Shown here in pieces: positions 6,260-6,992 of a DNA stretch of 6,992 nt; position 1 is the stretch's first letter; every line of letters begins with the position of its first letter. The notes beneath the pieces were generated by a model. That model saw only the letters and a list, made by a program, of their open reading frames with translations, did not search any database and was not told where the DNA came from. Source of the DNA: an uncultured Prevotella sp. (GTDB lineage Bacteria; Bacteroidota; Bacteroidia; Bacteroidales; Bacteroidaceae); the NCBI GenBank assembly GCA_905372445.1, contig CAJPPF010000119.1, positions 1 to 6,992 of the forward strand, read 5' to 3'. The position numbers and the translations under genes are program-made.

Positions 6260-6726
6260 TATCGTTTTATGAATTTAAATGTCCGTGATGTTGTCTTTAC
6301 TATGAATATACCATTCCGATTGTTGAGAGGTATCTCTACTTTGCCCTCCGCTGATGCCTTTGCACTGCCTACGACCAATCCACCGACATCGCATACGGTA
6401 ACGGCACTTCCGGGTTGCAGACCTTCAGCCATAAGGCTTGAACCAATGTTGAACACCGGTTCGTACGCTACAGACGTGATGTTGTTAATCGTGGGATTCT
6501 CCAACATGAAAGCGCGATACTCTGTAATAGGATACTCGACAGTCTGCTTTGTGGTAATAATCATCAGCGCAGTAGAGGTTAACACTACCTTCGGTTGCTC
6601 GTCGATAGCAAAGAAAACAGACTCGCCATCTTCATTAGTAACCTTCACATAGTCAGAGGCTGCACTTGGCAAGGCTGCACCTACAGCCAGCAACATGAGG
6701 ATAATAATTCGTTTTAGTTTGTACAT
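6259..6726 (-). CDS. Small exported protein with type IX sorting-tail-like C-terminus
   Basis: A 155-residue protein with the start placed at the ATG at 6724-6726. The frame stays open to a TTG at 6763-6765, but that codon lies only about five bases from the -7 box, and the ATG gives a clean signal peptide (MYKLKRIIILMLLAVGAALP, then SAA). Residues 26-75 are a short beta module (YVKVTNEDGESVFFAIDEQP, then VEYPITEYRAFML) of the DG...F..I..PKV type seen in Prevotella and Bacteroides secreted proteins. Residues 96-155 resemble the Por secretion tail: LMAEGLQPGSAVTVCDVGGL, VVGSAKASAEGKVEIPL, NGIFIVKTTSRTFKFIKR. Such tails normally end much larger cargo proteins, so here the protein is little more than a beta module plus the tail. 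It is the first gene of a two-gene operon with the calycin-like protein. Whether it is true type IX cargo or only a related beta-sandwich is unsettled; function unknown. Confidence 0.8.
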   Translation of the reverse strand: MYKLKRIIILMLLAVGAALPSAASDYVKVTNEDGESVFFAIDEQPKVVLTSTALMIITTKQTVEYPITEYRAFMLENPTINNITSVAYEPVFNIGSSLMAEGLQPGSAVTVCDVGGLVVGSAKASAEGKVEIPLNNRNGIFIVKTTSRTFKFIKR

Positions 6727-6769
6727 TCCTTTATAATAATATAAACGGTTATTGTGATTTTTCAATTTG

Positions 6770-6800
6770 CAAAATTACTAAAAAAAGGAAAAAACTACAA
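6770..6800 (-). promoter_or_regulatory. Bacteroidetes-type promoter of the secreted-protein operon
   Basis: On the minus strand TAATTTTG (6777-6770) fits the -7 box TAnnTTTG exactly, and TTG (6800-6798) sits at the -33 position with a 20-bp spacer. A GCAAA context follows the -7 box. The predicted transcript start near 6763-6765 leaves a leader of about 37-40 bases before the ATG at 6726. The bases before that ATG read AAAGGA with no usable spacing, so initiation is not classical Shine-Dalgarno, as is usual in this phylum. Confidence 0.75.
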
Positions 6801-6848
6801 TCCATATTTATAAGGATTTTATGAGATTACTGTTGTTGGATAGTGCAA

Positions 6849-6877
6849 AAGGCGGCAGCCTTGCTCGGCATGAGCAA
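6849..6877. repeat. Two adjacent, slightly overlapping small hairpins
   Basis: AAGGC (6849-6853), loop GGCA, GCCTT (6858-6862) forms one perfect 5-bp stem. TTGCTC (6861-6866), loop GGCAT, GAGCAA (6872-6877) forms a perfect 6-bp stem. They share two bases, so they cannot both be complete at once. They lie just before repeat copy 2 and about 50 bp upstream of the -33 box. No U run follows either. Role unknown; they may end a neighbouring transcript or belong to the repeat element. Confidence 0.45.
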
Positions 6878-6880
6878 ACG

Positions 6881-6960
6881 TTATGGTTTGATTGCCAAGG
6901 CGGGACGTGATGAATAATTGCTTGCTTATAAAGACGAAACGTGATAAATCACGTCCCTTC
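6881..6960. repeat. Dispersed hairpin repeat, copy 2 (long form with nested inverted repeats)
   Basis: The element starts TTATGGTTTGATTGCCAAGGC and ends CACGTCCCTTC, matching copy 1 at both ends. The centre is longer: it holds two direct copies of ACGTGATRAAT (6905-6915 and 6939-6949, start-to-start 34 bases). The outer arms GGGACGTGAT (6902-6911) and ATCACGTCCC (6948-6957) are perfectly complementary over 10 bp. The inner arms ACGTGAT (6939-6945) and ATCACGT (6948-6954) are perfectly complementary over 7 bp around AA. Both structures use the same right arm, so only one can form. The sequence from 6961 to the window end has no gene. An 8-bp inverted copy of GATTGCCA (6890-6897) occurs as TGGCAATC at 6981-6988, so the element may extend past the window. 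Confidence 0.7.
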
Positions 6961-6992
6961 TATGTTGCAAACCAAATAACTGGCAATCTTTT

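Noticed and set aside
6269..6652. Plus-strand 127-codon frame
   Set aside because: It is antisense to the small exported protein, which has a signal peptide, a promoter and coupled translation on the other strand.
6727..6765. N-terminal extension of the small exported protein to a TTG codon
   Set aside because: The TTG lies within about five bases of the -7 box, roughly at the transcript start, and the extension would bury the signal peptide behind 13 polar residues.
6885..6973. GGTTTG and CAAACC as an outer inverted repeat of copy 2
   Set aside because: Together with GATTGCCA/TGGCAATC the arm order is not nested, so the two pairs cannot form one continuous stem; six bases alone is weak.
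6881..6992. Possible CRISPR array or attachment site from the ACGTGAT repeats
   Set aside because: There are only two direct copies of 11 bases with one spacer, no cas genes, and no integrase or tRNA gene in the window.

Overview
The window looks like a piece of a Bacteroidales chromosome, probably Prevotella or a close relative. The evidence is the -7 promoter boxes of the form TAnnTTTG, the weak or absent Shine-Dalgarno sequences, a PF14905-type outer-membrane barrel, a calycin-like secreted protein, and a small protein ending like a type IX secretion tail. All six convincing genes lie on the minus strand, so transcription runs from right to left. I see no tRNA, rRNA, CRISPR array, insertion sequence or transposase.

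Right part (about 6992 down to 5339): an intergenic region carries nested inverted repeats and a good promoter (-33 TTG, 20-bp spacer, -7 TAATTTTG). It is followed by two secreted-protein genes whose stop and start codons overlap by one base. The first is a 155-aa protein with a sorting-tail-like C-terminus. The second is a 306-aa calycin-like beta-barrel protein. Two diverged copies of one hairpin-bearing repeat (5163-5208 and 6881-6960) lie on either side of this pair.

Middle part (about 5338 to 3138): a 328-bp intergenic region holds repeat copy 1, a probable terminator and a promoter. It leads into a complete 607-aa SLC13/DASS-type permease with two central RCK_C (TrkA-C) domains. A perfect 13-bp stem-loop lies just beyond the permease stop codon.

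Left part (2958 down to 1, running off the window): a tightly packed and visibly AT-richer operon. Its order is an ECF sigma factor, a single-pass anti-sigma-like membrane protein, a small exported protein (perhaps DUF6108), and an outer-membrane TonB-dependent-receptor-like barrel cut off by the window edge. The first three genes overlap by ATGA, and the barrel begins 11 bp after the third. This order suggests envelope signalling or autoregulation: the sigma factor is held by the membrane protein, and the exported protein and barrel are either the sensor or the output. The sensing parts of the classical FecI/FecR/FecA system are not visible: no FecR-like periplasmic domain, and no STN or carboxypeptidase-like domain at the barrel N-terminus. 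This operon is the best candidate for an under-described system. The two-copy nested repeat is the most unusual non-coding signal. All family names are from memory and pattern recognition; no database was searched.
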